A stretch of 64,000 bases of DNA from Neodiprion pinetum (taxonomy: Eukaryota > Arthropoda > Insecta > Hymenoptera > Diprionidae): contig NC_060236.1 in NCBI RefSeq assembly GCF_021155775.2, positions 1,293,001 to 1,357,000 on the forward strand, given 5' to 3'. The position numbers and the translations under genes were made by a program. This document shows positions 13,236-27,900 of the stretch, piece by piece. Position 1 is the first letter of the stretch; each line of letters starts with the position of its first letter. The notes under the pieces were generated by a model. The model was not told where the DNA came from. It saw only the letters and a program-made list of their open reading frames with translations, and did not search any database.

Positions 13236-14307
13236 GCGTGTCACCCGCCCCTGACGACAAGAAGATGAATCCCCGTTTTCGTCTCGCGGGATAAGAGGAG
13301 GGGGAAAAAAAAAGAGGAAGACTGTATTTGCGAAAGCGAACAAACGACGCGAGGAATTAAGCTGCACACGATCCTTGTCGAGTTGAAACGACGCTAAATT
13401 TAATGACGAACGGATCTCTCGTTCAGTCCTCGTCAAAAAACTTGCCGCTTTCGAGTTGGTTGTTTTAGAATAAAATGCTTAGGGCGGGGAAGAGAAATAT
13501 TGAATGAGGTAAAACGAATATTTAGGAATAATGTATCAAAATTGTTGTGAATTTTCTCTGTTATTTAATAACTAAAAACATAATCTAAAAAAAAATAATT
13601 TAATGGAAACAAGAAACTCAGATGTACATTAATTCACCTTTTTCAATGAATTATTTTTTTCTACCGGACAAGAATTTCGAGTTCCAAGGTGCCAATTTTT
13701 TTTTTTTTTTATACGTTTCCAATACACTGCCAAATACCCTGTAAAATTTACAGCGGAATCAAAGGTTTCGCATTGAAAGGAAAATTATTTCCATTTTTTT
13801 TTCCCCTCTGAAAATAGTCATTCTGACGCCATCAAAAATATAACACGTATTGCATCGAATAGTTCGTGTAACGACAAAACTTTGTTGTATTAAAGTTTTT
13901 TTTTGTTTGACTTCAATCTTACATAATATACGGGTTAGAAAAAAAAAATAAAAATATTTCCGAAACGAGTGAATTGAAAAATCTAAAAAAAAATTCACGG
14001 AGAGTAACTTTGAGTTGTACTACATGGAACAGATCCTAGAGGATAAAAAAAAATAAATAAATAAGTAAAAAGTGGCCGAGTTGGCGGAGATCGCTCCCAT
14101 ATATCAATTTTTTAACTTAAATCGCTCTGAAATTATTCAAAATTTAAGGTATCCGTAAGGGGAATTTATTTGACAAATGCTCGATCAAGTTTTGATTTTC
14201 GTTTCACCAAACTCTGTGATAAAATTTGAATTAAATCGGCAAATATTTGAATTCATAAAACTTACACGCGTTATACCTGTATCTATACCACGTCGCAATG
14301 ATCTTGA
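13236..14307. other. No supported gene
   Basis: AT-rich DNA with poly-T and poly-A runs (for example 13697-13710). I see no exon, repeat boundary or regulatory motif I would defend. Confidence 0.5.
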
Positions 14308-14317
14308 GCGCATGCGC
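14308..14317. promoter_or_regulatory. NRF1/Erect-wing palindromic site
   Basis: The ten bases GCGCATGCGC match the NRF1 (insect Erect wing) consensus exactly. This motif is known to concentrate in core promoters. It sits at the left edge of a locally CpG-rich stretch that runs into two candidate first exons (donors after 14456 and 15015), so it may mark a real transcription start zone. A chance match is possible. Confidence 0.4.
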
Positions 14318-14456
14318 GTTATCGTCGTCGCTTCTTGCGGTAGTAATCATACCTACGCGAAATACACGGACAACGGTCATCGTACGTCGTTTGACGTATA
14401 CCAATTTCGTCGATCAGACAGCTCGGGATTCGTGATTGGAATATCTAATCGCCAAG
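14318..14456 (+). other. Possible alternative first exon, probably non-coding
   Basis: The stretch ends at a strong donor, GCCAAG|GTAAGA, after 14456, just downstream of an NRF1-type motif. A frame starting at the ATG at 14312 (MRVIVVASCGSN...) runs 48 codons and reaches this donor in phase 1, the phase needed to join the exon at 60755. However, that ATG lies inside the NRF1 palindrome and has a poor context, so I favour an untranslated leader or a chance donor. No TATA box or initiator is convincing. Confidence 0.25.
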
Positions 14457-14966
14457 GTAAGATATATAGATTCTACGTACCTACGACCCAGCGGACAATA
14501 AAACCGATCGTTCGTTTACGGGCAACGTCAGTAGTTTCGATGCTTGTATCACGAAGAAGCGCGGAGAGTTATCGTTATCGACAAAATGAGATCGGGTAGA
14601 ATATTTTGCAACATAAATTATACTCCTTCGTCGATTATCGTTCGTTCGGGCTTTTACGCAAAATAGAATATATCCCGCGCACTCGGCACGATTTTCCGTT
14701 ATTTATACATGTGTATATATATATATATATGTATATCGTACCGAGTGGGAGTTTGATCGATCAAAAACGTGCGTCCGCCGTTCAGTCGCATATAATTAAT
14801 AACCGTTAACCGATGACCGTACCTGGTGGTCACTGGACGACCACCACCTCTAATTAAAGATCGAAGACCGCAGTGCCGAACGCGACTTGTGCCGATAACT
14901 TCCGGTTTCGAAATCCCGCGGCTTGTGTTGATCGGTGTAAGGTTGGATCCGATGATGGGATACATC

Positions 14967-15015
14967 ATGGGGTGTTCCTGCTTCAAAGGCTCTGGCCTCT
15001 CGCATCTCTTTCAAG
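14967..15015 (+). CDS. Alternative first coding exon A, MGCSCFK N terminus (partial gene)
   Basis: The exon encodes MGCSCFKGSGLSHLFQ and then one base before the donor CAAG|GTTTGT, so it ends in phase 1. The exon at 60755 begins with AG, and the join makes a Glu codon and keeps the frame open. The ATG has A at -3 and G at +4. Gly2 with Cys3 and Cys5 resembles the acylated N termini of Src-family kinases and G-alpha subunits, which would tether this isoform to membrane. Residue 6 is Phe, not the small residue N-myristoyltransferase prefers, so lipidation is uncertain. In-frame ATGs at 14952 and 14955 would add five or four residues and abolish the motif. An arthropod-type TCAGT initiator lies at 14782-14786. 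The protein family was not recognised. Confidence 0.5.
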
Positions 15016-15016
15016 G

Positions 15017-17872
15017 TTTGTTACCGCGGATCGTTTGCCTTTTGGATCAACCGAAAACGCCGGGCTTTTGCTTTTGATAATTTTCATCCGGTTGTATCGA
15101 ATTCACGGATCAGCCGATTTGTGATAAGATTGACTATTCGGTGTTCGTTCGAATGCCTGATGCGGTGCGGAAATTTAATTACGGACTCCGGTTGCCCGTT
15201 ATTCGTTATCACAGTGGCTGTAAGATACCGCGTTAAGTTACAGTGTTGTCAGTTTTTTTACTTGCGTAATTATTCTTTATGCTGTGTCGGTCGAGGAGTC
15301 GTTCACTTGAGAAATCGTTGAACCATTTCATACGAAATCGGACAGGCAATCGCTAAAAGTCCCTGGAAATCGCTCGAATCCCATGATTCATGTTTTCCAC
15401 AAGATTTCTCGTAATGTGTAGAAAATCGCGTGATTTCGGGAATTTCCTTTTCAAGCAAGCAAACGTTTATCGATACAAGTGAAAAAAGTTTTAAGTGTTC
15501 GCAAAAACGATTGCGAGAGAAGAGAGAAGTTATTCGCAAATTAATTATTGTTAATCTGTAATAATTAATCAATGTTCGTTTCTCGACAGTCTGGAAATCA
15601 ATGACTTCTGAAATTTAGAAATCAAGTCCCGACGACAAGTTCAAAAATCAGCAGAAATCGTAGCAAGTCGCAGGTAATCTCATTGATTCGGAAATCACGG
15701 GAATCGATTCCTTTTGGAAATCGTCGTCAGTAACGCTAAACAGCAGGATTCAGATGGTTCGGGTTTATCGCCAATTGTCGATGCAGGCTGCAGCTTTCGT
15801 CCCGAATTTCCGAACACCAACCAACGAAACCCTGATTTTACGCATAAAGCTTTCGGCACAATAACTTCCCATCCAATCGGCGGATCGAACGCATCCGTGT
15901 CACCGGATCTGCGGTACCTAGAACATGTTCGAATTCGCTCCGATGCGTTCAAAACCGTCAGAATTACACGGCTGGGTAGATTCGTTATGGAATTCTACTA
16001 TCCTGTCAATTTCCAGGCTTGATCGTCGGCCTTTTTTGGTTTTTCTCGTAAGATGATTCTCAAGTCTTATTAGTCTAGATATTTTAATTCAATCTGCTAA
16101 TGGATTTGTAATGATTATTACCCAAGCGGAATAATTAGGTACTGTTATTCAAAAGTTTACCGCAAGCTTTTGTCCTACAGCTTATCCTTAACTTTCATTT
16201 CACTTGAGTGCTGCTCGGCTGTGTGTGAGAATTATATTACGACGAAGACTACGGCTGTATTGGTGAGAGGGGGATTAAACTTTACTTTTTACGGTTTATA
16301 TTAAGGTATTAATCAACCCCGCGGGTAGAACTTGTTTCCATGAAATAATATTGTAGATGCTCGTTGAATAGAAAATTTACTTCACTTTCACTGCAGGCTT
16401 GAAAAATGTAGCGATAAAGTCGACGAGGTTAATAATTAGTAACGTAATAACGTGACGAGACCTCGGAAAAAGAATCCATATTTTTTTTTTTAACTTTAGA
16501 ATTTCAGAACAATTTTTACGTATAACAATTGAGTTAAAAAAAAATAATAATACGAGTATCCGGTTGTGCTTTATTGCTATTTACCGAATTTCAGACAATC
16601 CCAAGTTGTGAAACGAGGATTATTTTCACAGAAATGCATCGTTGCGATAACGCTACTCATTTCAAGCTTGTTAAAATGATCAATTTTTTCCAAACCCATG
16701 ATCATAAACGTACCTTGACAAAGACCTGAGCTTCTCTGCTCAATATTTTGCGAAATTTATCCGGATTCTTTCACCCTGCGTTATTATTCCATGCGAACTA
16801 TACTCGGCGAAAGTTCAGCGGCAGTTCGTTCATCTTTCAGTGATAAACGGCAGGATGGTGTAAAATTAAGTATTACTCTGAATCTCTCGGGCGTTTTGCC
16901 AGAACCTTACGAACTGTTCCGCATCCTGCAAACGAATATTTAGCCTTGCTTGCTTTGTTCGGAGAAAACGAAGCGACTTGTCTTGCAAACCTTGGCCAAA
17001 TTGATGCTTGAAATACAAAAGCGCCGGTATGGATGGATATATATTTTTTAATGAAAAACGTTTCACCGTCCAAGCGAAACGAATCAATTTTCCTGGCGCC
17101 AATATTATACAATACCCGCAATACAATTCACAGTTTGCAAACTCCAATTGAGCGATGCGTCACGTTCGTATTTCTAATCGCTCAACCCTTTCGGTCACAG
17201 AAGCCACTGAAGTGGTTGCACCCTTCTTCTTTTTTTCTCTTGTCATTTCTTTTATATTTCATGCAGAATCCTGAATTTTTTTTTTACATTTTCAGGCAAA
17301 AAGAATAATTAAACTTTGAAACGATGAAGATTGTTTGTGAATCCATAATTGTTTATAATTGTTATAAATAAACATGTAGGAAAAAGAAGTATTTTCGTGA
17401 ACGTAATTCGTTGGCAGAAAATCTTGATAACTTAAGTGTATTAAAAATGCTTGGAATTCATTGGTTGACAGAGATCTCGGAATGGTCGTTAGATTTTACA
17501 AAATTCAATGCGTCGGGGTAATTTTCACCCTTCTGAAGAGGTGCGTGTATATATAGTATTGGAAATTGTACCTATTCTCGGCCTAAAATCGCGTTGTCTT
17601 GAAACAAATATTTATATAAATCTCATTCAAGGATACTGTCTGAAACAATGTTGATAATTCAACCAATTTTAGGGTTTGTTCTTAGTTTTATTAAATATAT
17701 AATAAACGTTTAACTGCACTTCCCATGCCAAATAAAAAAAAAAAAAAAAAAAAAAAACCGAATCGCGTGACGGTAAGGGTCAATCCCATTGAAATATACC
17801 GCGGAACGAAAAATGTTGATAAATTGAAATATCGTCGATGATCAATGAAGTTTCGCTCTGCTTAAATCGTAC
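15017..17872. other. No supported gene
   Basis: Intronic-looking DNA. At about 15580-15740 the words GAAATC and AAATCA recur at short spacing. An ORF at 15714-16022 (102 codons) lacks splice signals or a recognised domain. A poly-A run lies at about 17732-17757. Confidence 0.5.
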
Positions 17873-17901
17873 GTTTTTTTTTCTGTTTGTTTCAGGTAAT
17901 C
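17873..17901 (+). other. Candidate recursive splice site (ratchet point)
   Basis: A pyrimidine tract (TTTTTTTTTCTGTTTGTTTCAG) runs straight into GTAATC, so an acceptor and a donor abut with no exon between. This is the known form of recursive splice sites in long fly introns, Y-tract CAG|GTAAGT. The donor half is imperfect, with T at +5. It lies about 2.9 kb into the inferred long intron, which is nearer the start than typical. Confidence 0.3.
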
Positions 17902-19941
<2,040 letters not shown>

Positions 19942-20439
19942 CTACATAATAATGTCGTGTACCAAGAAACGAGATGCAAAAATTCTGGGGCAAGGGAGGG
20001 AGGGAGGGGTAGGCTGACCGATCTCATCGAAAGACGTTGGCACTCGGCAAGCAACGCGTTCTTAATTACTCGATTAACCTCCAGTGATTGCGGTCAACTG
20101 GAGAGAAGTATTTTCGTCAATTAAAACCGACGCACGACTTGATACTCCGCTCTGTGCGTTGAGGATGAAAATTCTTATCTAGTTTTGTTTTTGCGCGAGA
20201 ACGTCGCGTCATATTGTTGTTTTACCTTCGTCAAGCTCGTACATGACGGGCTTTGATGGTGGTCGCTCGGTGTTACCGATGATGAAATTGTCCGGCCGGA
20301 TGCTTCTGCGTCATAAAAACAAGAGAGTTAAAAGCAGGCGAACCGCATTTCGATTCCGTATTACCGGGATCAAAACAGGGGGAATTCTTTCCGAGGTGGT
20401 TAAGAGAGAAAGCTATTAGAACATGTTATCGCACGCACC

Positions 20440-20795
20440 TTGAGGCGACACACGTAATGGCGCCGAGGAGCAGCGCGACGAGTGACGTCAGAATCTGAGC
20501 TTGGCTGGTGACTTGAGGGTACATCGCGTTGGGTTGCGTTGCGTTGCGTTTCGACGAGTGCGTGGCTCGCGGTGTCGGAATCGAAACTGACCACTGGCGC
20601 ATCCTCTCGAGCTTTCGTGACGGGAGAGGGGGAGTGTTGTTCGAACGAACGTGGTATCGTATACCAACGTCGAGTAAACCCCGAGCACACCGTTGCGGAC
20701 TTGTTCGAAACGCGGTTTAGTGAGGAGTGACGGATTCACGCGGAGCGCGCAACTCAACGCCCAGTATCGACGTTAATCGTGAAACTAGGTGCAAG
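20440..20795 (+). promoter_or_regulatory. CRE-containing promoter and probable non-coding first exon
   Basis: A CpG-rich block carries a perfect cAMP-response element, TGACGTCA, at 20483-20490. About 300 bases downstream is the strong donor GTGCAAG|GTGAGT after 20795. In the frame that would join the phase-1 acceptor at 60755, a TAG lies two codons before the donor, so this exon would be 5' leader only. An isoform made this way could start at the in-frame ATG within 60755-61003 (MSRQSPPRQNR...), but an out-of-frame ATG at 60788 would come first. The transcription start is not visible with certainty. CREB-type control is inferred from one motif. Confidence 0.45.
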
Positions 20796-23700
20796 GTGAG
20801 TTTACCAGTTATCGACACCTTTGTACCTAATTTTTGAACCTTGTCTTTTACAAAATTATACATTTTTACGACGCAAATGTTTTTTGTTTTGGAATTTGAA
20901 AACTAAGGTTCAAGCAGATGCGAACAAATAACGGTCAGTAATTGGGAGAGGGTCGATAACTGGGAGACTCGCTTTATCAACCTACTGTTTGACCGCTTTT
21001 CGGACAAGGCAGAAACGCATCCTTACACTCTGGGTGAAATCACTCGGATGCGGTTGACTTCCGGTCGATTCGCGTTCCCCGAACAACTTAACGTGACTTG
21101 ACGAGGTATCGATGACGATTCTGGCAAAGTACTTGTAACTCCAATTGCTTTCAGTGGTCTTCAATAGGTGGTTGCTTGGATGTTAAATCCGATACCGATG
21201 AACCCAGCACTGCATTTTTATTTTTGCCGTTTCGGATAACCGATGAATACTCGGTTTTTTTTTATTATTATTTATAGATCATTAAATTGTAACAGATTCG
21301 GAATTTTCATGTACCTATAGCTAATATATTTGAGTGCTGAACTGACCCTTCTTTTTTCATTTGCAAGGTCCGTTCGCAGAGTAGGAAAACTTAACGACCA
21401 TTCCACGTCGTTGTACACTCACGTACCGTATTTTGAAAAAGTGCGAAACTTGTTTCAAGGATATTTGATGTCGAACGAAAAAGAAAAGAAACTAAAACCG
21501 AGCGTTAAAAATCATTTGAAATTTTATCCCAGGTCGAAATTGACGGTATAAATATATCTTGTTATTATACGGCTGATCATACGGTTGATTCGCTTCCCTG
21601 ATTTTGAGTCCAAACAAGGATCTAAACGGTCCGGAGAATTGTCGCTTAATCCAAATGCAAGAATAAATCTTCGTGCGGCGTTGTGGTCTTAGCTTTGCTG
21701 GTATTCGACGTTGGGAATCGGGTTTAAACAAGTTAACGCGGCTGGATATCATGAAATTTCCACCCAGATACAATTATTGTCGAGGCAAAAAGTTTAAGAC
21801 ATCGGTGTAAAGGGGCTGATGAAAATGATTGTAAGCGTGAGAGAATTCCCAACGGAAACTTCACTCCTTAAACCAGAGCCTGCTGGCTGGCAGCGCGTTC
21901 TATCGATTCGAAAGCTTTTCAGCTTGCACCCACGACACATGGCGCCATCTCTACGACGTTTTTCAAAAATCTCCGATGCGTACCGATCGATACTCAAGAC
22001 TGGCTTGCACGGTGCTGCCGCAAGCCTCACATCGTCGACTTCGACAAGCAAGCGAAAGCTCGGAGCTTTTCTGCCCGCACTTTCGCACGGATATTATCCT
22101 TGACAGAACTCTCCGATTTTTCGCCCTTCGGATCGATATTCGATAATTTCTACCCTATCACATACGGACCTACGAAAATGCTCTACTTATTCGGCTGATG
22201 GTTATATACGCGAAAGCTCGTTTCTCAATATTATTCATTTCTCGGTTGTATAGCGATAAAAAATATTTAAGCTCCGCTCCGCGTACACTCCAAAAAAGCT
22301 TTCCGCTGTACGGGCTTGATTTATATGTAATTTATATATACGAAGTTAATAATTTTCTTTCAAAGAAAAAGAAGAAGAAGAAGAAGAAGAAATCTATAGG
22401 ACCGCGTAATTGGAATTGTGGCCTGTTTGAAATTCTCGACGACTCTCGGGCGTTTGGGGGGGGGGGGGAGGGGGGGTGGTTATAATGACCTTTGGAACAT
22501 GCGGAAGAGGGGAGAGAGCGTGTCGAGTATTGCCAGGTGAGCTTTAAAGTGTCGTCGGGATAAGGGTGGGGGTTGGACGTGGCACCTCGGGGAGCCAAGA
22601 AATCGGTAAATTAGTTTAATCCAGCTACGACGGACGGATCGTTAAGAGGCGAAGACGGCAGCGACGCGCTAACTTTCTGCGCGACACGACGTCACGGACC
22701 CCGGAGCTTTAACTTATTTCGGAAAGCAGAGAGAGGCGTGTTGTTTCTCAAAGCATCGTCGGCAGCTTGAGCTTGACAAAAGCGAGGGCCTCCTTTGCCA
22801 AAAACACGGCTTCTATTATTCCGGGGCTACGTCGAGATCTCGCAAGTACTCGTAGATGTTCGCAAGTTCGACTTTTCTTCCGCAAATACGAACGAACGTC
22901 CATCCATCATCGTTTATCAACGGGGGAGGGAAAAAAAAAAATTAACCGAAATTCTAAGGGTAGATAATACAGAGCGAAAACAAAAGACGATGGAAATATA
23001 TTGTTGCATGTGAATTGTTTTTTAGAAGCGTACGATGATCAATTTTATTGGACTATTTCACGTTGGGTTTCAAAGAGGGAGGAGGTGAAAAAAGCAGAGA
23101 AAACAAAAAAGAAAAAAAAAAACTCCCATCTCTAATTGAAAATCATTTACGTTCTTTGACGACGAAACGCGATTGATCTTCTCGACTCCTCCCTTTTTTT
23201 CCCCAAATTTTGTATACTTCATTCATTTTCAATTTGTATTAAAAGTCCGCTATGCGGGTAGTCTATGATAATTATTATATGCGGGAGTCGGGAAAATTTT
23301 CTTACGTTTCAATGCGCACGAAAAATTATTCGGCGATAATTTTTGCTTCGTCGACGTTAACTTTTTACCCAAATACCTGTGTAAAGTATAATCTGAAAAC
23401 CAGATTAGAAACGAACGAGAAATTAATAAAATTATACTCCCTTAGAATTATTGGTACGATGTAAAAAGTCGATGTCGTTCAACCGAAGATAACCTTCTGT
23501 ATTTTATGTCTGGAATAAAGCAACTCAACCGTAATTAAACAACTCACAACACGTGTCAAAGCGTAGCGGATTGATTCAGGCCAATTCGTCAGCGTCTGGC
23601 GTTTTATTTTTCGAACTTGAATTCCTGCGGTAGATGGAAATAAATTGGGTAGAAATTAACCCTAACCGCGGAATAATTTAGTCTTGGTTAAAAGTCACTT

Positions 23701-24585
23701 GGTCGCTGCAAATCCATCACTAACGATCAATTCTTTCTCTTTCTCCCTGCGTTCTACATTCTTATGTATTTCTGATTCTTTTTGCAACTTGTCCGATATA
23801 CCGTCTGGTCGAATTTATCCGACCGTTACGATTTTCCACGACCCTTTGGCGACCCGTAATCTGTGCTTTCAATGAAAGGGTTCTTGGAATGAAAAATGAA
23901 CGTAGAAGAATCTATAGTGTACGACTGAGCGTCGGTTTTTTTTTTTTCCCCTGTAACAATGTCCCTGCTATCCGCAGAAATAAAATGAGCGTAACTTTTT
24001 CATCGGATATTATTATACAATATCGCAGGAAATTGAACGCTTGACATACCGGTAAGCTGCGTTGGATAGATGCTCGTTTATTATAACGCATGGTAAACAC
24101 ATTTTGACGCGAATCACAGAACAGCGGTACGACAATGCCGAATAAAATCTGTAAAGCACGTAGATCCGGACGTAGATCACACGGAAGTTCGGAAAATGCC
24201 AATCGCAGGCTCGACGCAAAGGAATTGGTTACGAAAGAAGGGAGCTTTTTTCAACGTACGCAAGGAGACAACGGCAGAAAGAAAAAAGGGTCGCTGCAAA
24301 TTGACTTGGTTATTTTTTATGGGAGAAAAAGAGGCGGTTATAACGATCGTCGTGTAAAGCGACACCCTCGTTCCCGTGTTTTACAATAATTTTCATACTC
24401 CGCGCGTGTATCATCGTCGCAAGAAGATGAGACACGACGCGTTCATTACGTCGTCGGGGTAATTGACGGTGTCAATCTCGCCGAAGATGAGTCCTTTGAT
24501 TAGCCCGCGTCTCTCGTTACCCGTACCAGAATGACGTAAAGCTTTTTGCCACTGCTAATTCCACGCCGGGGATCGGAATCATAAT
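20796..24585. other. No supported gene; intronic DNA
   Basis: No exon was supported. A strong donor GCCAG|GTGAGC occurs at about 22530, but the short ATG frame before it (MRKRGESVSSIA) ends in phase 2. A GAA array at about 22367-22391 and a G-run at 22456-22478 stand out. The 94-codon ORF at 21819-22103 shows no recognisable features. Confidence 0.5.
22456..22478 (+). repeat. G-run with quadruplex potential
   Basis: About 22 G residues with single A and T interruptions, flanked by ordinary sequence. Runs like this can form G-quadruplexes and are frequent assembly-error sites. Confidence 0.7.
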
Positions 24586-24900
24586 CAGGGTGGCCACACA
24601 CGAGGAAAACCTGGAAAACCTGGTAATTTCGGGGTATTTAAAAAAAAGGGTAATGGAAAACCTGGAATTGTCAGAGGATTTTTTACTTGGTCGTACAAAT
24701 TGGCTTAGATTGTCTTTTTTTTATACATTATAGTTTTTTTCAATTCGAATTGAATTTTAACCGAATACAGAGTTAATAAGCTTCAGAACGATATAGATTT
24801 TAGTAAGCTAATAGAACTGGGAAAATGCCAGGAAAAACTAGGTTTGAAGTACTGGAAAAACCTGGAAATGTCATGGAATTTTTTTTTTTTTGATGAAAAA
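24586..24900 (+). repeat. CAGGGTGGCCAC dispersed element, copy 1
   Basis: The copy starts with CAGGGTGGCCACACA and continues with repeated CTGGAAAACCTGG words, an ATTCGAATTGAATTT core, and a second CTGGAAAAACCTGGAAATGTC block. The same order of motifs is found at 46250-46678. The 3' end is not clear here. The left end resembles terminal repeats of hAT-type elements, but no transposase is present, so this would be a non-autonomous copy. Confidence 0.65.
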
Positions 24901-27900
24901 ATCGATTCGTGCAACGCGTTTTGTACAAAATTTTATCGTTATTAAAATTTAAGAAATCATAAGCGCTACTAATTGATTACAGTTATTAAATAATATTTTA
25001 CATCGTGAATCTACATTTTTTTTTTTTTATCGAAGCGTAAAATTATCTCCGTAACACGAAAAAAGTCTTTTTAATGTTTGGTCGGATGTATGTTTGGTTT
25101 TTCCGAAAAAATTTTGGTCATTGCGAACAAATTTTTTTCCAATTGTGTTTATTGTAGAACGACAAAGATATTTTATCGTTTCCCTTTTATTTTGTTTTAC
25201 CGACGAAAAATGAAAATTGATTCTTAAGCTAGAATAATTTTCTATCCGATCCACGAAGAATTGTTTCAATTTTAATATTCACGCCACGTACGTGATCGTT
25301 ACAATCAAACAACTTTGAGCCCAATGTGAAGTGATCATCAATTGCGATAATCCGAACGACGTTTTTACTACATGCGATTCGTTGATAATCGCTGGTTAAT
25401 CCCGCGTTAAGAAACGCGTGGTTAACTTCCAAGTCGACGGTAATGGCGCGAAAAGACAGTCAATATCCCTCAAGAAAACCCAGAGCTAAGGGGTAAAGTT
25501 ACCGTATTGTAACAACGCGAAGGCCTGAGAGCGAAAACCCGCCGCCCCGTTTTTGCCAAAGTAAATTGGATCGCCTCGAGCAGCGTAAGTCTACCACCTC
25601 AAATGATGCCCATTTATGATATTCAAATTCATGCCCACGTGTACGATTAATATTCGCTCGGTCAGTTGGATAATACAAATGAAATGTATGCGTATGGTTT
25701 AATTGCCAAGTAACAGAATTAACAAGCTATTGTTAAATTACGCAGGTCGAGAAGAAAATATTAAATTTTTTTTTTTAGTTTCTACAGAGATAAGTAAATG
25801 TCAATTCTGTACATGGAACGATAACGAAAACCTTTGTTTGTTGCTTGTAAAATCTGTTTTTCTCTTTTTTACGTTTATAAATAAGTCTTGAAGTTTTTTG
25901 ATTGATAGCTGATATGGGTGCCTGTTTCGGAGAAAAACGTTTACGTTTTGGGTTTGATACGAGAAAGTCCGTACGAAAATAGAAAAAGTAGGAAATATAT
26001 TCATTTTTCAATTTTGTTTATCAATTCTTTCACAGTTGTAGTTTATTATTTACTATTTTTTAATGAAAGTGATTTAAATGCGAAACTGAAGTTTGTTTAA
26101 TTGTTATTTACAATAAATGTTTGAGGGAATAGATCAATTTTTCTTAAAACGTGAAATATCGTTCTGGTTTCTACCGAAACAAACTTTATCCCATAAAACT
26201 ATGTTTCCATTTATTAGCTACGTAGAAGAAATCAAAATTCGCGTCGACCGCTTTTATCCATCATTATTCTCAGCTCACAAATCGGGCTATTATTGTCTAG
26301 CGTTACAATTTATACACTTCAAGGCTGTGTTTCAACGCTGTTTAAACAAACACGATTGCGTATAAATATTATCCACAAGTCGTGACGAACGATACAATTT
26401 TTGAAAACAGCTTCCGCAGATAATCGTATATTCGCTAATCAGAAAATACAAATCTGCACCTTAAACTTGAGAGATTGAACAAAAAAAAAAAAAAAATTGC
26501 TAACCCAAGGATTCTTTTATTTTAACCGCAAATGCAAGAATTATATTTTGCTTCTGAAAATTCACTCGTCGTAATACGTATACTGAATTTTTCACATCGT
26601 GTTTTCTCTTCTTCTTCATTTTCGCGAAATTCTCTCTCTCTCCACTCTCCTCTCTCCTCTCTCTTTACTTTCATATTTTCTTCTCGCACTTCACAGCTGC
26701 AGGCTACGTTGCCCTATCTAGCGGAGGTGTAGATTCAGACGTGGCGTTGAATAAGCTGTAAATTCGCCGAAGGCGGTGAAGAGAAAAACGCGGTTGCAGT
26801 CGCCGAGGTGAATTCAAAGCGCGGAGGGACGCTCGTCTATTTTGTGACCTCGATGCATCCACTCGGTACTGTTCCCGCATTATTATATCGACTCACCTTC
26901 CAAGTTTCATCCCTCGACGGGTTTTTCTTGGGGGTAAATTGAAAAGTAAAGAAAGAAGAAGAAGAAGAAGAAGAAAAAAAAACAAACAAATCGGAACAAC
27001 GATGACCGACGATGATGACAATTTGCGGACAGGAATGATCGATCTCAGACATGAATTGGCCCCTGATCGAAGAAACCCTCCCGTTTTTATCCCGTCATCG
27101 TCGTTTTCGTCGTCGTCGATCCGACGCAATCAAACTGCCGGAACAATTTTATCATCCCTCGACTATTTCCACACGTGCGGAATAATCGAACGAACCAGTA
27201 AACGTAGAACGAACCGACCGCGCTTCTGAAATTCGTTCGTTTGTTCGTTTTCCAGTTTCAATCGTCCTCCTCCTCCTCACCCTCGGATCGCACACTTTCA
27301 AACCACCATTTGCCATCTCGTCTATGCTTATAGAGGTACGACCACCACCAGCAACCACTTTTTCCACTTCTACAGCTCTACGAGTGATCCGTTGTGAGAT
27401 ATACGCTCGTCCCGAGGAGTTTCCTAGAGTGAGCTTGGAAATCCCGGCGTCGTTTACTCGGAGGAAATACCGTTAGGAATGTTAATCTGCAAGTTTTACA
27501 TACCCGCGGTGAATCTAGAGGAATGGAAAAAGAAGTAGGAAAAAAAGAAAATGCGAATGAGAAAATTCTTCTCTTGTCTCTCGGGCTTCTTTGAGCTTGG
27601 AACGTGGATTGAACCAGCCGATCCTTATCTATGCGAGTTGATCAAACGGCTGTTGTAATCTTGTTTTTTTTTTTTTCCTTTTTTTCACCTTCTCTTTGCA
27701 TCCGCGATAAGTAATCCGGTATAGGTGGTGCAGCGTGTATAAAACAACTACGTGCAATTAAAAGTTTTCTCAACTTTGGAAAACGAGAAAAATAATTTTA
27801 AACGAATCCTCGACAATCCGGTCGGTTCTGTTCACGTCCATCTCTCTATTTTTCTGGATTATCTGTATATTGTAATTGGGTTTAGAATCTTTTTACAAAC

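Noticed and set aside
22499..22536. MRKRGESVSSIA followed by CCAG|GTGAGC as a first exon
   Set aside because: Ends in phase 2, so it does not fit the shared exon. Too short to stand alone.
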